From: Phoronis ovalis
Lineage: Eukaryota > Phoronida > Phoronidae
Assembly: GCA_028565635.1 (NCBI GenBank)
Contig: JAOXYB010067101.1
Coordinates: forward strand, 1 to 10,156
DNA length: 10,156 nucleotides
Direction: 5' to 3'
In this document: positions 1-6,868 of the stretch, one piece after another
Position numbering within the stretch: position 1 is the first letter of the stretch
Layout of the letters: each line of letters opens with the position of its first letter
Translations under genes and position numbers: made by a program
The notes under the pieces: model-generated
What the model was told of the DNA's origin: nothing
Database searches by the model: none
What the model saw: only the letters and a program-made list of their open reading frames with translations

Positions 1-201
1 GTCCATGTTTTTAATAAGCATCTACTTCTCACCAGCTGTAAACTTCACTAGGGCCAGTCTCTCGAACTGGCAGCATTTTTGGCTGGGTGTACACTCTCGG
101 AATTGTTTACAACTCACCGAATGTCTAGTTTTAAATAGCTTAGATAATAAAAATGCTGTTGGAGGATATTGCGTGTGATGTTCCTCTATTACTTTTTACA
201 G
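1..201 (+). other. intron end upstream of the first exon
   Basis: No coding signal is visible here. The stretch is AT-rich, has stops in all + frames and ends in a pyrimidine-rich tract with a TTTTTACAG acceptor at 193-201, so I read it as the 3' end of an intron of the host gene. A small inverted repeat, GCCAGT/ACTGGC with a 7-nt loop, lies at 53-71 and is short enough to be chance. None of the modular repeat of the later arrays is recognisable. Confidence 0.45.
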
Positions 202-246
202 ATAGAAACCCAGTATATGCCTCTTTCATACCGGAAATGGATACAG
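202..246 (+). CDS. putative internal exon of a DED-containing protein gene
   Basis: This 45-nt candidate exon lies between a good acceptor (TACTTTTTACAG, ending at 201) and a consensus donor (CAG then GTAGGT, GT at 247-248). Read as 2 nt, 14 codons and 1 nt, it gives RNPVYASFIPEMDT plus a split glycine codon completed by the exon at 5034. Of the three frames one has an immediate TAG and another is open in this exon alone. Only the phase-1 frame continues without a stop into the DED exon. The peptide has no domain I recognise; it would be a linker or the region just before the DED. A DED is often near the N-terminus of its protein, so this could also be 5' UTR, with the start codon in the next exon (ATG at 5036 or 5048). 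Assignment to the same gene is inferred from phase and strand only; the intron between them would be 4787 bp. Confidence 0.42.
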
Positions 247-270
247 GTAGGTGATTTGTTGGTTCGTATT

Positions 271-356
271 ATATGCTAGGTAACATTTTAAAATGATCTT
301 GACAACTAGGTCAAATGCTGGTACAAATCTTCAACATTTTTTGCTGTGTAAAACGC
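271..356 (+). repeat. truncated spacer block at the left edge of array 1
   Basis: It matches the end of the repeat unit: GCTAGGTAACATTTTAAAAT, then TGATCTTGACAACTAGGTCA at 294-313, then the CGACATTTTTTGC-like tail. The preceding modules are missing, so the array starts in mid-unit only 24 bp after the putative splice donor. It is followed directly by the head hairpin at 361, the same order as at 7324-7391. Confidence 0.75.
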
Positions 357-425
357 TTTTTATGCCCATCCACATAGTGGCTGGGCATATAGTCGTACTG
401 AAGGCGTTGTTGTCGTATGTAACAC
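357..425 (+). repeat. repeat-element 5' head hairpin, copy 1
   Basis: The sequence begins CTTTTTATGCCCATCC. TATGCCCA (361-368) pairs with TGGGCATA (382-389), and an inner CCAC/GTGG stem (370-373/377-380) extends the hairpin. A short GTTGTTGTCG-type run follows, then TATGTAACACTTTCC, which enters the ordinary unit. Copies lie at 5577 and 7386. The module after it (about 450-570) is of the head-linked subtype, with GGGTAAATA and AAAGTGCAGG. Confidence 0.75.
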
Positions 426-711
426 TTTCCTTTGTCTCACGATAGCAGCTTCAGTTTTACCTGATCAGCTTCATATTCAGTATGGGGTAAATAAGTATCA
501 AAGTGCAGGATGTTTATACTTTTGACCTTGATTACTTCCAATATGGCTGACTGGCGGCCATGTTTGATCCAGAAAGGGTATGTAACGTTGTATCTATAGC
601 TGCAAAGACGAAGCGCTGCCTGGACGATTGAAAGGTGGTTCTGGAAAGGCGATAGGTTAATGTGTGTATTAGGTTAGGAGACATTTTAAAATGACCTTGA
701 GAAGTAGGTCA
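426..711 (+). repeat. array 1 head-linked module plus spacer block
   Basis: This is one module with foldback near 543-561 (ATGGCT-GACTGGC-GGCCAT, one stem mismatch), followed by the spacer with GCAAAGACGAAGCGCTGCC and the perfect everted pair at 692-711. There is no second module between them, so this is the short arrangement. Confidence 0.7.
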
Positions 712-761
712 AATGCTGATCCAAATCTTCGACACATTTTGTTGTATTACGATGTGTTCAT

Positions 762-843
762 TGTATTCTTTTGTAATGTCAAAAAACAATAACGATGTTA
801 AAAAAAAATATAATCTATACATGTGATGGGAATTAGACATGAC
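762..843 (+). repeat. 82-bp AT-rich insertion, copy 1
   Basis: It runs from TGTATTCTTTTGTAATG to GGGAATTAGACATGAC, with A-runs in the middle. It interrupts a repeat unit where the CTTTGTCTCGCAATAAC segment normally sits. A clearly related copy lies at 1886-1966, also inside the array, sharing the start TGTATTCT, the AAAAACAATAA and AAATATAATC blocks and the end ATTAGACATGAC. It is absent from array 2. It could be a small mobile element or part of a module variant specific to the older array. Confidence 0.7.
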
Positions 844-1404
844 AACTTTCACGACAAATTTCTTGTTATCGATTAGCTCCGTATTCGATACAGAGTAAGT
901 ACAGGTCAAAGTATAGGTTATATATAATATTGACCCAGATTACTTCCAATATGGCTGACTGGCAGCAATGTTTATTCCCAAGAGGACATGTAACGTTGCT
1001 ACTATGAGCCACAAAGACAAAGCGCTACCTTGGTGATTCAAAGGTGGTTCTAGGAAGGCCAAGGGTTGGTTGGCGTAATAAGCTGGTGACATTTTTAAAT
1101 GTCCTTGATAAGTAGGTCAAATACTGGTATGAATCTTCGACTTGTTTTATCGTGTATAACTTTCTTTGTTTCGCAATAACTGCTATTAGCTCCATATTCG
1201 GTACAGAGTAAGTACAGGGCAAAGCACAGGTTATGTAATATTGAACCAGGTAACTTCCAACATGGCCAACTAGCAGCCCTGTTTGTTCCCGAGAGGGCTC
1301 GTAATGTTGTGTCTATAGCCTCGCAGACGAAGTGGCAACTGGACGATTCAAAGGTGGTTCTAGGAAGTCCATAGGCTAGGTGACATTTTAAAATGACCTT
1401 GACA
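844..1404 (+). repeat. array 1 units with degenerate spacer anchors
   Basis: Two short-type units are present. The modules have cores near 940 and 1250, and their foldbacks are damaged (GGCAGCAATG at 961; a CAGCCCTG ending near 1281). The spacer anchors are TGTCCTTGATAAGTAGGTCA at 1100 and TGACCTTGACA at 1394. The second anchor has lost its AGGTCA half by a small deletion. Confidence 0.65.
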
Positions 1405-1747
1405 AATGCCGGTATGACCTCCTACATTTTTTACCGTGCATAACACTTTCTTTGTCTAGTAATAACTGCGTCAATTTTTATTGGATCAGCTCCATATTCA
1501 GTACAAAGTAAGTACTGGTCCAAGTGCAGGTTATATATGATATTGACCCGGATTGCTTCCAACATGGCTGAATGGTGGCCATGTTGGTTCTGGAGATTGC
1601 ATGTCATATGCTTCAGTTTATCCGATCAGCTTCGTATTTGATACAGAGTAAGTGCAGGTCACAGTACAATGTAGGTATCATTTTGACATAGATTACTTGG
1701 AATATGGCCTACTGGTGGCCATGTTTGTTCCGGAGAGGGTACATAAT
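1405..1747 (+). repeat. array 1 two-module (long-type) unit, spacer lost
   Basis: Two modules occur in series, with cores near 1552 and 1691. The first is followed by GGTTCTGGAGATTGCATGTC and the second by GTTCCGGAGAGGGTAC. That is the same order of module types as in the 474-bp units of array 2. The spacer block that should follow is replaced by unrelated sequence from about 1748. Confidence 0.65.
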
Positions 1748-1885
1748 ATTTTGAGTTTGGGCTGCACATCCTCATTTAAAAATATGGTCTGTACTCCCCG
1801 GGGGGTAATGCATCGGGCAGCAGATACAGTCATTTTGAATGAAAGTGCCCCACCAAAAGAATGATAAAGCAGATTATAATGCATG
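1748..1885 (+). other. non-array insertion with a CCCCGGGG palindrome
   Basis: This stretch of about 140 bp matches no module or spacer. It holds ACTCCCCGGGGGGTAATG around 1793-1810, with the exact palindrome CCCCGGGG at 1796-1803. It ends at the second copy of the AT-rich insertion. Short ORFs cross it on both strands, but I see no recognisable protein, start context or splice sites. It is probably a fragment of another dispersed repeat. Confidence 0.4.
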
Positions 1886-1966
1886 ATGTATTCTATCTTT
1901 TCTAATGTAAAAAACAATAATATTAAAAAATATAATCCTACACATTGGATGGACATTAGACATGAC
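1886..1966 (+). repeat. 82-bp AT-rich insertion, copy 2
   Basis: This is a diverged partner of 762-843 in the same orientation, with the same start, A-rich middle and ATTAGACATGAC end. The flanks differ: non-array sequence lies on its left here, while a module resumes on its right. Confidence 0.7.
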
Positions 1967-2580
1967 TAATATATTGTTTTGTATTACTATAACTAGTTAG
2001 GTTTTTTCCGATCAGCTTTGTATTCAATATTGGAAAATACAAGTCAATATACAGACCTGGTAAATTTTTGATCCAGGTAACTTCCAAGATGGCTGGCTGG
2101 TGGCCATGCTTGTTCCTGAGCAGGCATGTTACGTTGTGCTGCATACTATAAAGACAAAGCGTTAACTGGATGATTTAAAGGAGGGTGTAATAGACTTGGT
2201 GACATTTTAGAATGACCTTGAAAAGTGGGTCAAACACCCATCTGAATCATTGACATATTACATTATGTGTAACACTTACTTTGTCTTTCAATTACTCTTT
2301 CAGTTTTTATCCAATCAGTTTCATATTCGATACAATTTGAGTATAGGTCAAAGTGGAGGTCAGGTTTAATTTTGATTCGGATTACTTCCGGTATGTCAGA
2401 CTGATGGCCATGTTTGTTCTCAAAATTGTATATCGCAATAACAACTTCAGTTTTATCTACTCAGCTTCTTATTTGATACGGGTAAATATTGATCAAAGTG
2501 CATGTCAGATGTACCTTGACTCGGATAACTTTCGAAATGGTGATTGGCGACCATGTTTGTTCCCTATGTTTATGGTTTAG
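1967..2580 (+). repeat. array 1 right-hand units
   Basis: A module (core near 2078) is followed by a spacer with TGACCTTGAAAAGTGGGTCA at 2213-2232. Two more diverged modules follow (cores near 2381 and 2522), in the two-module arrangement but without a spacer. Similarity ends around 2565-2580. An ORF of 75 codons here is module sequence and not a gene. Confidence 0.65.
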
Positions 2581-2640
2581 TGCAAAATGAAAAAAATCAT
2601 GGCTAGTATATATACGATATTTAAAATCATTCCTTCAATG

Positions 2641-2940
2641 CACCCCCGGTTTAAAGTAGTAAATGCACCCCCGTCGCACCACCCCTTTGAAACAGAATTT
2701 ATTTTTGTTTACTGCACTTATTCTGGGCGTATTGGTCCAATAGGAGTGGAAATGGCTTTTTTTTTGCTTGTCAATTTTTTTCTTGCAGCATTGAGATATT
2801 TCAGTGACCTTTTTCGATGACTGAACTGATATTTTTCTCTTTCCACCCACTTTTGAGAAAGTGTCTGACAGCCCTGATTTTGCTCTTTGCACGTGCATGA
2901 CGTCCAAATTTCACTAACCCCTACGTTTGACCGGGGGGTG
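2641..2940. mobile_element. putative 300-bp terminal-inverted-repeat element (MITE-like)
   Basis: The left end CACCCCCGGTTTAAAGTAG (2641-2659) matches the reverse complement of the right end (2920-2940) apart from single-base gaps and substitutions, giving an inverted repeat of about 20 bp. The interior holds a second CACCCCCGTCGCACCACCCC block, T-runs at 2758-2768 and 2774-2781, and no convincing ORF. I see no clear target-site duplication, so the exact ends are uncertain. Size and layout suggest a non-autonomous DNA transposon, but the family is unknown. Confidence 0.5.
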
Positions 2941-3048
2941 TGGGTGGGGTAATTGCTATACGAAACACTATACGCTTGTGGTCACTGTTAACTTTTGAGG
3001 TGATCCCTTAATGTACTGTAAATGCCTGGCTAGAGTATTGAAGATGCT
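2941..3048. other. intron sequence, nothing recognised
   Basis: A G-rich start (TGGGTGGGG) abuts the preceding element and may be part of it. The remainder has no ORF, repeat or motif that I can support. Confidence 0.4.
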
Positions 3049-3164
3049 TACCATATGCTGCTGAACTAGAAGATGCTGGAATCAAGCTGCAACCTGCAGC
3101 ATATGGTATCATGATGCTGGTATCATGCTATTCCAACATGGACAAATTGTACTACTGTTGGAAT
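3049..3164. repeat. two adjacent hairpins
   Basis: TACCATATGCTGC (3049-3061) is perfectly repeated in inverted orientation at 3096-3108, around a 34-nt loop. ATTCCAACA (3130-3138) is inverted at 3156-3164 around a 17-nt loop. GATGCTGG recurs at 3073 and 3113, and GGTATCATG recurs at 3105 and 3119. The patch may be a remnant of a foldback element; no protein is encoded. Confidence 0.6.
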
Positions 3165-3498
3165 AATGGTGGCTTAACTTTATTATTTTAGGAAGTAAAT
3201 TTGGCAAGATGTTGTATTCATGCTGGGACTACTTAAACATTTACTATATGTATTGATATTTATGCTAGAACAAAATGATATAATGCTTAGTTTTCATGCA
3301 TACGATATATGTGTTCTTTGTTATGGCTAATGAATGAGATGATATAAGTATAAAAAATTAATAATTCTTATATATTTGACAGTCACTCAAGAGGACTCAA
3401 TGGCTTTCTTCATCGAAACAGTAAAAGTGTTGCAGAACAATCAGTGACATCATTCTCTTTTTTAGAAATTTGAGGAAAACATTCATTTTGTTCAGGAA
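3165..3498. other. AT-rich intron, possibly more retroposon remnant
   Basis: There is no open frame of note. The part nearest the reverse-transcriptase fragment, from about 3380, could be decayed upstream sequence of the same element, but stops and low similarity to anything I know prevent a call. Confidence 0.3.
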
Positions 3499-3605
3499 AC
3501 TAGTGTAAAACAGGGTTGTGTATTGGCTCCAATTTGTTCTCAATTTACATAAATGAGTTTGTGGTAGAACTTATGAATAGTGGCATGGGAATACAAATAA
3601 GACAT
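3499..3605 (+). pseudogene. reverse-transcriptase fragment of a non-LTR retrotransposon, frameshifted
   Basis: One frame from 3499 reads TSVKQGCVLAP. After an apparent loss of one base at about 3532-3537, another frame reads FSIYINEFVVELMNSGMGIQ to a stop at 3606. This is the typical (S/G)V(K/R)QGC.LSP..F..YIN.....L pattern of the reverse-transcriptase segment after the YADD-upstream region in LINE-type elements of the CR1/L2/Jockey sort. The catalytic aspartate motifs (F.D...AFD and YADD) are not seen in the flanks in the right order. Only about 35 residues survive, so this is a dead copy. The strand matches the host gene. Confidence 0.6.
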
Positions 3606-3705
3606 TAATTTAAGGTTCCAGGAGTTTTCTTTGTTGGCTGAATCACATACCAAAATACAAAAATATGTTTGATCTGACCATTAATTATGCAGTAAAATGT
3701 TAAAT
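3606..3705. other. intron or decayed retroposon sequence
   Basis: This short AT-rich stretch lies between the reverse-transcriptase fragment and the next inverted-repeat element. I see nothing in it. Confidence 0.3.
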
Positions 3706-4344
3706 ACCGTATTTTTCCAAATAATTGACCTTGGCGATTATTTAAAAAAATCCTTGTAGAGGGGCGATTATTAGAGGGAGGTGAATCTTAGAGAGGGGGC
3801 AGTTGTTAACTTTTTTGGCATGTAGATTTAAAAGTTTTAATCTACTATTTGCCATACTTAAGGCAAATATTGAAGATTGCCAGTTCATCAAATAAAATCA
3901 GCTTATTTAAGCCAAATTTTGTGTATAATGCAATCTTTTTTCAAAAGAAAAAATTTCCAAACTTTAAACAGTGTACCAGTTGCTCAGTGGGAACTCAGTT
4001 ATTGTAAAAGTCATTGGTGAGAAGCTTAAATCACCTCCTGCCGTAATCGGCATAGAAGTTCTATTGGAAATATTATTGGAGGTGATCCGGAGTTTGTTTT
4101 TCAAGCCAAAACACTTATTAAAGATAATTTGAGGAAATATTACTAAGAAACAGTAATATATTTCCTTAAAACCCAAAACATCAGCCTAAAAGAGAATCCT
4201 CTACACACTTAATAATGAATTAATATGTGATTGTCTCATATTAATTCAAATGGGTCTTCAACTCAAATTGCTGTCCCATGAGAGGTGTCGATTATTAACT
4301 TATTTTAAGTCGTCGAAGGAGGCGATTATTAGAGAAAATATGGT
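3706..4344. mobile_element. putative 639-bp inverted-repeat element
   Basis: The left end ACCGTATTTTTCCAAATAAT (from 3706) matches the reverse complement of the right end ACCATATTTTCTCTAATAAT (ending at 4344). About 19 of 27 positions agree. GGCGATTATT is repeated in direct orientation near the ends (3733, 3763 and 4321), with a related TCGATTATTAAC at 4289. The interior has no convincing transposase; a 70-codon minus-strand ORF at 3964-4176 has no motif I recognise. No target-site duplication is apparent. The end motif resembles a repeat widespread in invertebrate genomes, but that is from memory and unverified. Confidence 0.45.
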
Positions 4345-4849
4345 GGTGAACACAAAGACTCATGAGAATATATCTGAGGTATCTTATGTATGTCTTAGAA
4401 AATATTGGGAAAATGTCAATTCAAAAAAATCCCTGGTTACCTGCGCAACAGTAAAAGAAAACAGAAAAATATTTGGAAGATATTGAAAATTTCTTTGAGT
4501 CTTAACTTAAATTTAAAGCCATGGCTGAAGCTGTCTGGAAAATATAGAAAAATATACTCTCCAGTGATAAAAGTCCCAATCTGATGGAATATGTAAATTA
4601 TGTTAGTCTGCTCCTGAGGATATTACACATTTCATGTTCGCTTGCCCCAGTTTGCAACTACCCAGAGTAGCTGTTTTTAGAGATATGGAAAACGCATTTG
4701 ATCAGTCACCATTTATGGCAATTGTTTATGAGTTTAAATCCAGACAGTAAACTTGTATACTTAGTAGGGGACACTCTAGGAACTTGGACCTGTAGACAAT
4801 GCTCAGTTTGATGAACATTGTAAGCATTTATTAAAAAACCTGTGGTATA
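4345..4849. other. unassigned intron sequence, possibly retroposon body
   Basis: Most of this stretch is AT-rich, with short frames only. A 78-codon ORF from 4250 to 4486 begins inside the inverted-repeat element and resembles nothing I know. At 4664-4750 one frame reads RVAVFRDMENAFDQSP before a stop, a weak resemblance to the F.D...AFD motif of reverse transcriptases. If real, this and the following 3' end would belong to one decayed retroposon. Confidence 0.3.
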
Positions 4850-5003
4850 CTAGAGTGGACCTGTTCAACAGTGTTTGAAGACGAACAACTTTGAAGTATT
4901 TTCTTATCTATTTGTAAATAGTTGTTTTGTAGTTGTATGTTGTGACACTCCATAGGTGGAGTTGGTGTTGTAAAGCCATAGTTTTTCAATAAATATATAT
5001 ATA
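4850..5003 (+). mobile_element. retroposon-like 3' end with AATAAA and (AT)n tail
   Basis: A short frame (about 4873-4920) leads into a non-coding tail with a perfect hairpin ACTCCA-TAGG-TGGAGT (4947-4962), a polyadenylation signal AATAAA at 4988-4993 and an AT dinucleotide tail to about 5003. A 3' stem-loop followed by a simple-repeat tail fits the 3' end of CR1/L2-like retroposons. It could instead be the 3' UTR of an unrelated retrocopy. It ends about 30 bp before the DED exon. Confidence 0.4.
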
Positions 5004-5033
5004 ATTATGATAACTTCATTACTATTCTTTCAG

Positions 5034-5154
5034 GTATGTACAGCACGATGGAGACAAAAAAAGACCTACATGCTGAGATGCTTGTTGAAATATCAAATAC
5101 ACTGAAACCAGCAGATTTCATTGACCTTAAGTACCTCTGTAAACCTTACCTGAA
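5034..5154 (+). CDS. exon encoding the N-terminal half of a death effector domain (DED)
   Basis: The exon is flanked by TTACTATTCTTTCAG (ending at 5033) and the consensus donor GTAAGT at 5155-5160. It holds 2 nt, 39 codons and 2 nt, with no stop. After a polar lead (MYSTMETKKDL) come HAEMLVEISNTL, fitting DED helix 1, and PADFIDLKYLCKPYL, fitting helix 2. The LK(F/Y)LC core is the helix-2 signature of FADD, caspase-8/10 and c-FLIP type DEDs, with Tyr here in place of the usual Phe of the hydrophobic patch. A DED is about 80 residues, so helices 3 to 6 must lie in later exons outside the window. DEDs assemble death-inducing signalling complexes in the cytoplasm. ATG at 5036 or 5048 could be the true start if the upstream exon is non-coding. 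Which DED protein this is cannot be told from helices 1 and 2. Unspliced transcript would hit TAA at 5156. Confidence 0.62.
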
Positions 5155-5160
5155 GTAAGT

Positions 5161-5576
5161 ATTTTTACAGATTGCATGATGCATAGCCATTACTGAAAAA
5201 AAATTAACTTGTTTCTTGTTAGCCTTTATGACCTCTACATACAATGTAATCACCACTTTCCCAAAGTCTACGCCTGTCTACAACATTTGATATTGATTGC
5301 TCCTTATCCTTATAGGATAGCAGCTTTGTCATGGCCCTTGGCGTGGTTATATAAACAAAGACATTTTTTGTAAACAAATAGAAACTTATGCTTTTGTAGC
5401 TAGACTAATAGTAATTGTTCAAGGAGTAAGAAATTATGGGAAATAGGAAGTTAAAATTGAAAAGTAAATAATGGTAATGTGATTTTAAATTGTGACGTGT
5501 ATTTTTGAAGAAATACATGTACACCATTAACGATATTTTGATAATAGTGTTATTATTTCTTTAATGTTAGCGTTGT
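5161..5576 (+). other. start of the intron after the DED exon
   Basis: This is AT-rich sequence with stops in all frames. An acceptor-like site, TCCTTATCCTTATAG, ends at 5315, but the peptide after it does not look like DED helix 3 and reaches a stop at 5371, so I do not call an exon. No repeat is recognised. The modular element inserts abruptly at about 5577, which makes this the cleanest left boundary of that element in the window. Confidence 0.4.
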
Positions 5577-5655
5577 TTTTTATGCCCATCCACATAGTGA
5601 TGGATGGGCATATTGTCGTAGTGTAGGCGTCGTCATCGTCATCGTTGTTGTATGT
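5577..5655 (+). repeat. repeat-element 5' head hairpin, copy 2, at the insertion boundary
   Basis: Ordinary intron precedes it, so this looks like the true 5' end of the element. TATGCCCATCC (5581-5591) pairs perfectly with GGATGGGCATA (5602-5612) around a 10-nt loop, the best-preserved of the three heads. A GTCGTCATC-type microsatellite at about 5627-5649 and TATGTAACACTTTCTTTGTC follow, entering the unit. Confidence 0.78.
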
Positions 5656-6230
5656 AACACTTTCTTTGTCTTGCCATAACAGCTTCAGTTTTTACCCAAT
5701 CAGTTTCCTATTTGGCACAGGGTAAATACAAGTCAAAGTGCACTTCGCTTGTACTTTTGGCCTTGATTACTTCCAATATGGCCGACTGGCGACCATGTTT
5801 GTGCCCGAGAGGGCATGTAACATTGCGTTTATAACTGCTTCAGTTTTTATGCGATCAGCTCCATATTCGGGACAGAGTAAGTACAGGACCAAAGTACAGG
5901 TTATATAATATTGACCCAGATTACTTCCAACATGGCCGACTGGTGAGATTACACGTGATAATAACACCTTCAGTTTTATCCGATCAGTTTCATATTCGGC
6001 ACAGAGTAAGTCCAGGTTCCAGTACATGCTATGTATACTTTTGACCTAGGTTACTTCCAATATGGCTGACTGGCAGCCATGTTTGTTCTCTTAAAGAGTA
6101 CGTAACATTGCGTTTGTAGCCGCGAAGACAAAGCCCTACCTGGACTATTCATAGGTGGATCTAGGAAGACTATAGGTTGGTGGGCGTAATAGGCTAGGTC
6201 ACATTTAAAATGACCTTGGCAAGTAGGTCA
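5656..6230 (+). repeat. head-proximal unit with three modules and a spacer
   Basis: Three modules follow the head, with foldbacks near 5778, 5933 and 6060, and then the spacer with its anchor at 6211-6230. The first is the head-linked subtype (GGGTAAATAC, AAAGTGCA, TTGGCCTTGATTAC). The second lost its foldback right arm and adjoining bases (ACTGGTGAGATTACACG at 5939). This is the most complete arrangement in the window: head, three modules, spacer. Confidence 0.75.
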
Positions 6231-6556
6231 AAAGCCATTACGAAACATCGACATTTTTTGTCGTGCGTAACACTTTCTTTGTCTTATAATAACTGCTTGT
6301 TTTTGTCCGATTAGCTCCATATTCTGTACAGAATAAGTACAGGTCAAAGTACAGGTTATGTATAATATTGACCCGGATTACTTCCAATATTGCCATTGGT
6401 GGCCATGTTTGTTCCCGAGAAGGCACGTAACGTTGCATCTATAGCGGCAAAGACGAAGCGCTGCCTGCACGATTCAAAGGTGGTTCTAGGAAGGCCATAG
6501 ACTGGTGGTGCTAACAGGCTAAGTGACATTTTAAAATGACCTTGAAAAGTAGGTCA
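6231..6556 (+). repeat. short unit (about 326 bp)
   Basis: It has one module, core near 6377, with a small deletion in the foldback (ATTGCCATTGG), then the spacer with anchor TGACCTTGAAAAGTAGGTCA at 6537-6556. The TCCGATTAGCTCCATATTCT stretch and the 40 bases after it are identical to 6947 onward in the unit 638 bp further on. Confidence 0.8.
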
Positions 6557-6868
6557 AATGCCGCAACGATTCTTGGACATTTCTTGCGGTGCGTAACATT
6601 TTCTTTGTCTCGCAATAACTGCTTCAGTTTTTATCCGATCAGCTCCATGTTCATCACAGAGTACGTGCCCTCTTATACTTTTGGCCTTGATTACTTCCAA
6701 TATGGCCGACTGGCGGCCATGTTTGTTCCCGAGAGGGCACGTAACGTTACCTCTATAGCCGCGAAGACGATGCGCTACCTGGACCATTCAAAGTGGTTCT
6801 AGGAAGCCCATAGGTTGCTGGGCGTAATAGGCTAGGTGACATTTAAAATGACCTTGACAAGTAGGTAA
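6557..6868 (+). repeat. short unit (about 312 bp)
   Basis: The single module is a hybrid. Its start is of the CTCCAT type, but it then switches to the TATACTTTTGGCCTTGATTAC core of the head-linked type, missing part of the usual middle. The foldback ATGGCC-GACTGGC-GGCCAT at 6702-6720 is perfect. The spacer anchor at 6849 has AGGTAA in place of AGGTCA. Confidence 0.8.

Larger units (their letters stand above)
271..2580 (+). repeat. older modular repeat array (array 1)
   Basis: The array has at least eight recognisable copies of a module of about 150 bp, each with a GATTACTTCC-like core followed by the ATGGCY-N7-GGCCAT foldback. The cores lie near 530, 940, 1250, 1552, 1691, 2078, 2381 and 2522. 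Spacer blocks with TGACCT..AGGTCA anchor at 294, 692, 1100, 1394 (second half-site lost) and 2213. Irregular anchor spacings (398, 408, 294 and 819 bp) and many substitutions, deletions and insertions show that it is older than the array starting at 5577. The left end is a truncated spacer block and the right end fades out at about 2580 after two modules with no spacer. All units run in the same direction. Confidence 0.85.
247..5033 (+). other. putative 4.8-kb intron filled with repeats
   Basis: The interval runs from GTAGGT at 247 to TTCTTTCAG ending at 5033. If both exons are real it is a phase-1 intron. It contains the older modular repeat array, two terminal-inverted-repeat elements, a reverse-transcriptase remnant and a retroposon-like 3' end. 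The repeat debris comes within about 24 bp of the donor and about 30 bp of the acceptor, so almost the whole intron is inserted sequence. Confidence 0.4.

Noticed and set aside
53-71. GCCAGT/ACTGGC inverted repeat near the window start
   Set aside because: A single 6-bp stem is expected by chance in 10 kb.
2587-2820. 77-codon + strand ORF and the overlapping 90-codon minus-strand ORF at 2635-2907
   Set aside because: Both lie across the inverted-repeat element, with low-complexity T-run translations (FFLLVNFFL, KKKIDKQKK) and no recognisable domain.
3964-4176. 70-codon minus-strand ORF considered as a transposase fragment
   Set aside because: No DDE-type or DNA-binding motif is visible and the length is within chance for AT-rich sequence.
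4250-4486. 78-codon + strand ORF
   Set aside because: It starts inside the inverted-repeat element and ends in plain intron, with no motif and no splice or promoter context.
4664-4750. RVAVFRDMENAFDQSP, resembling the F.D...AFD motif of reverse transcriptases
   Set aside because: It is short and isolated, and it lies downstream of the QGC.LAP segment, the reverse of the normal order. Kept only as a remark, since chance is likely.
5316-5373. Possible next exon of the DED gene after the acceptor TCCTTATCCTTATAG
   Set aside because: The phase would fit, but the peptide is not DED helix 3-like and runs into a stop within 20 codons with no donor.
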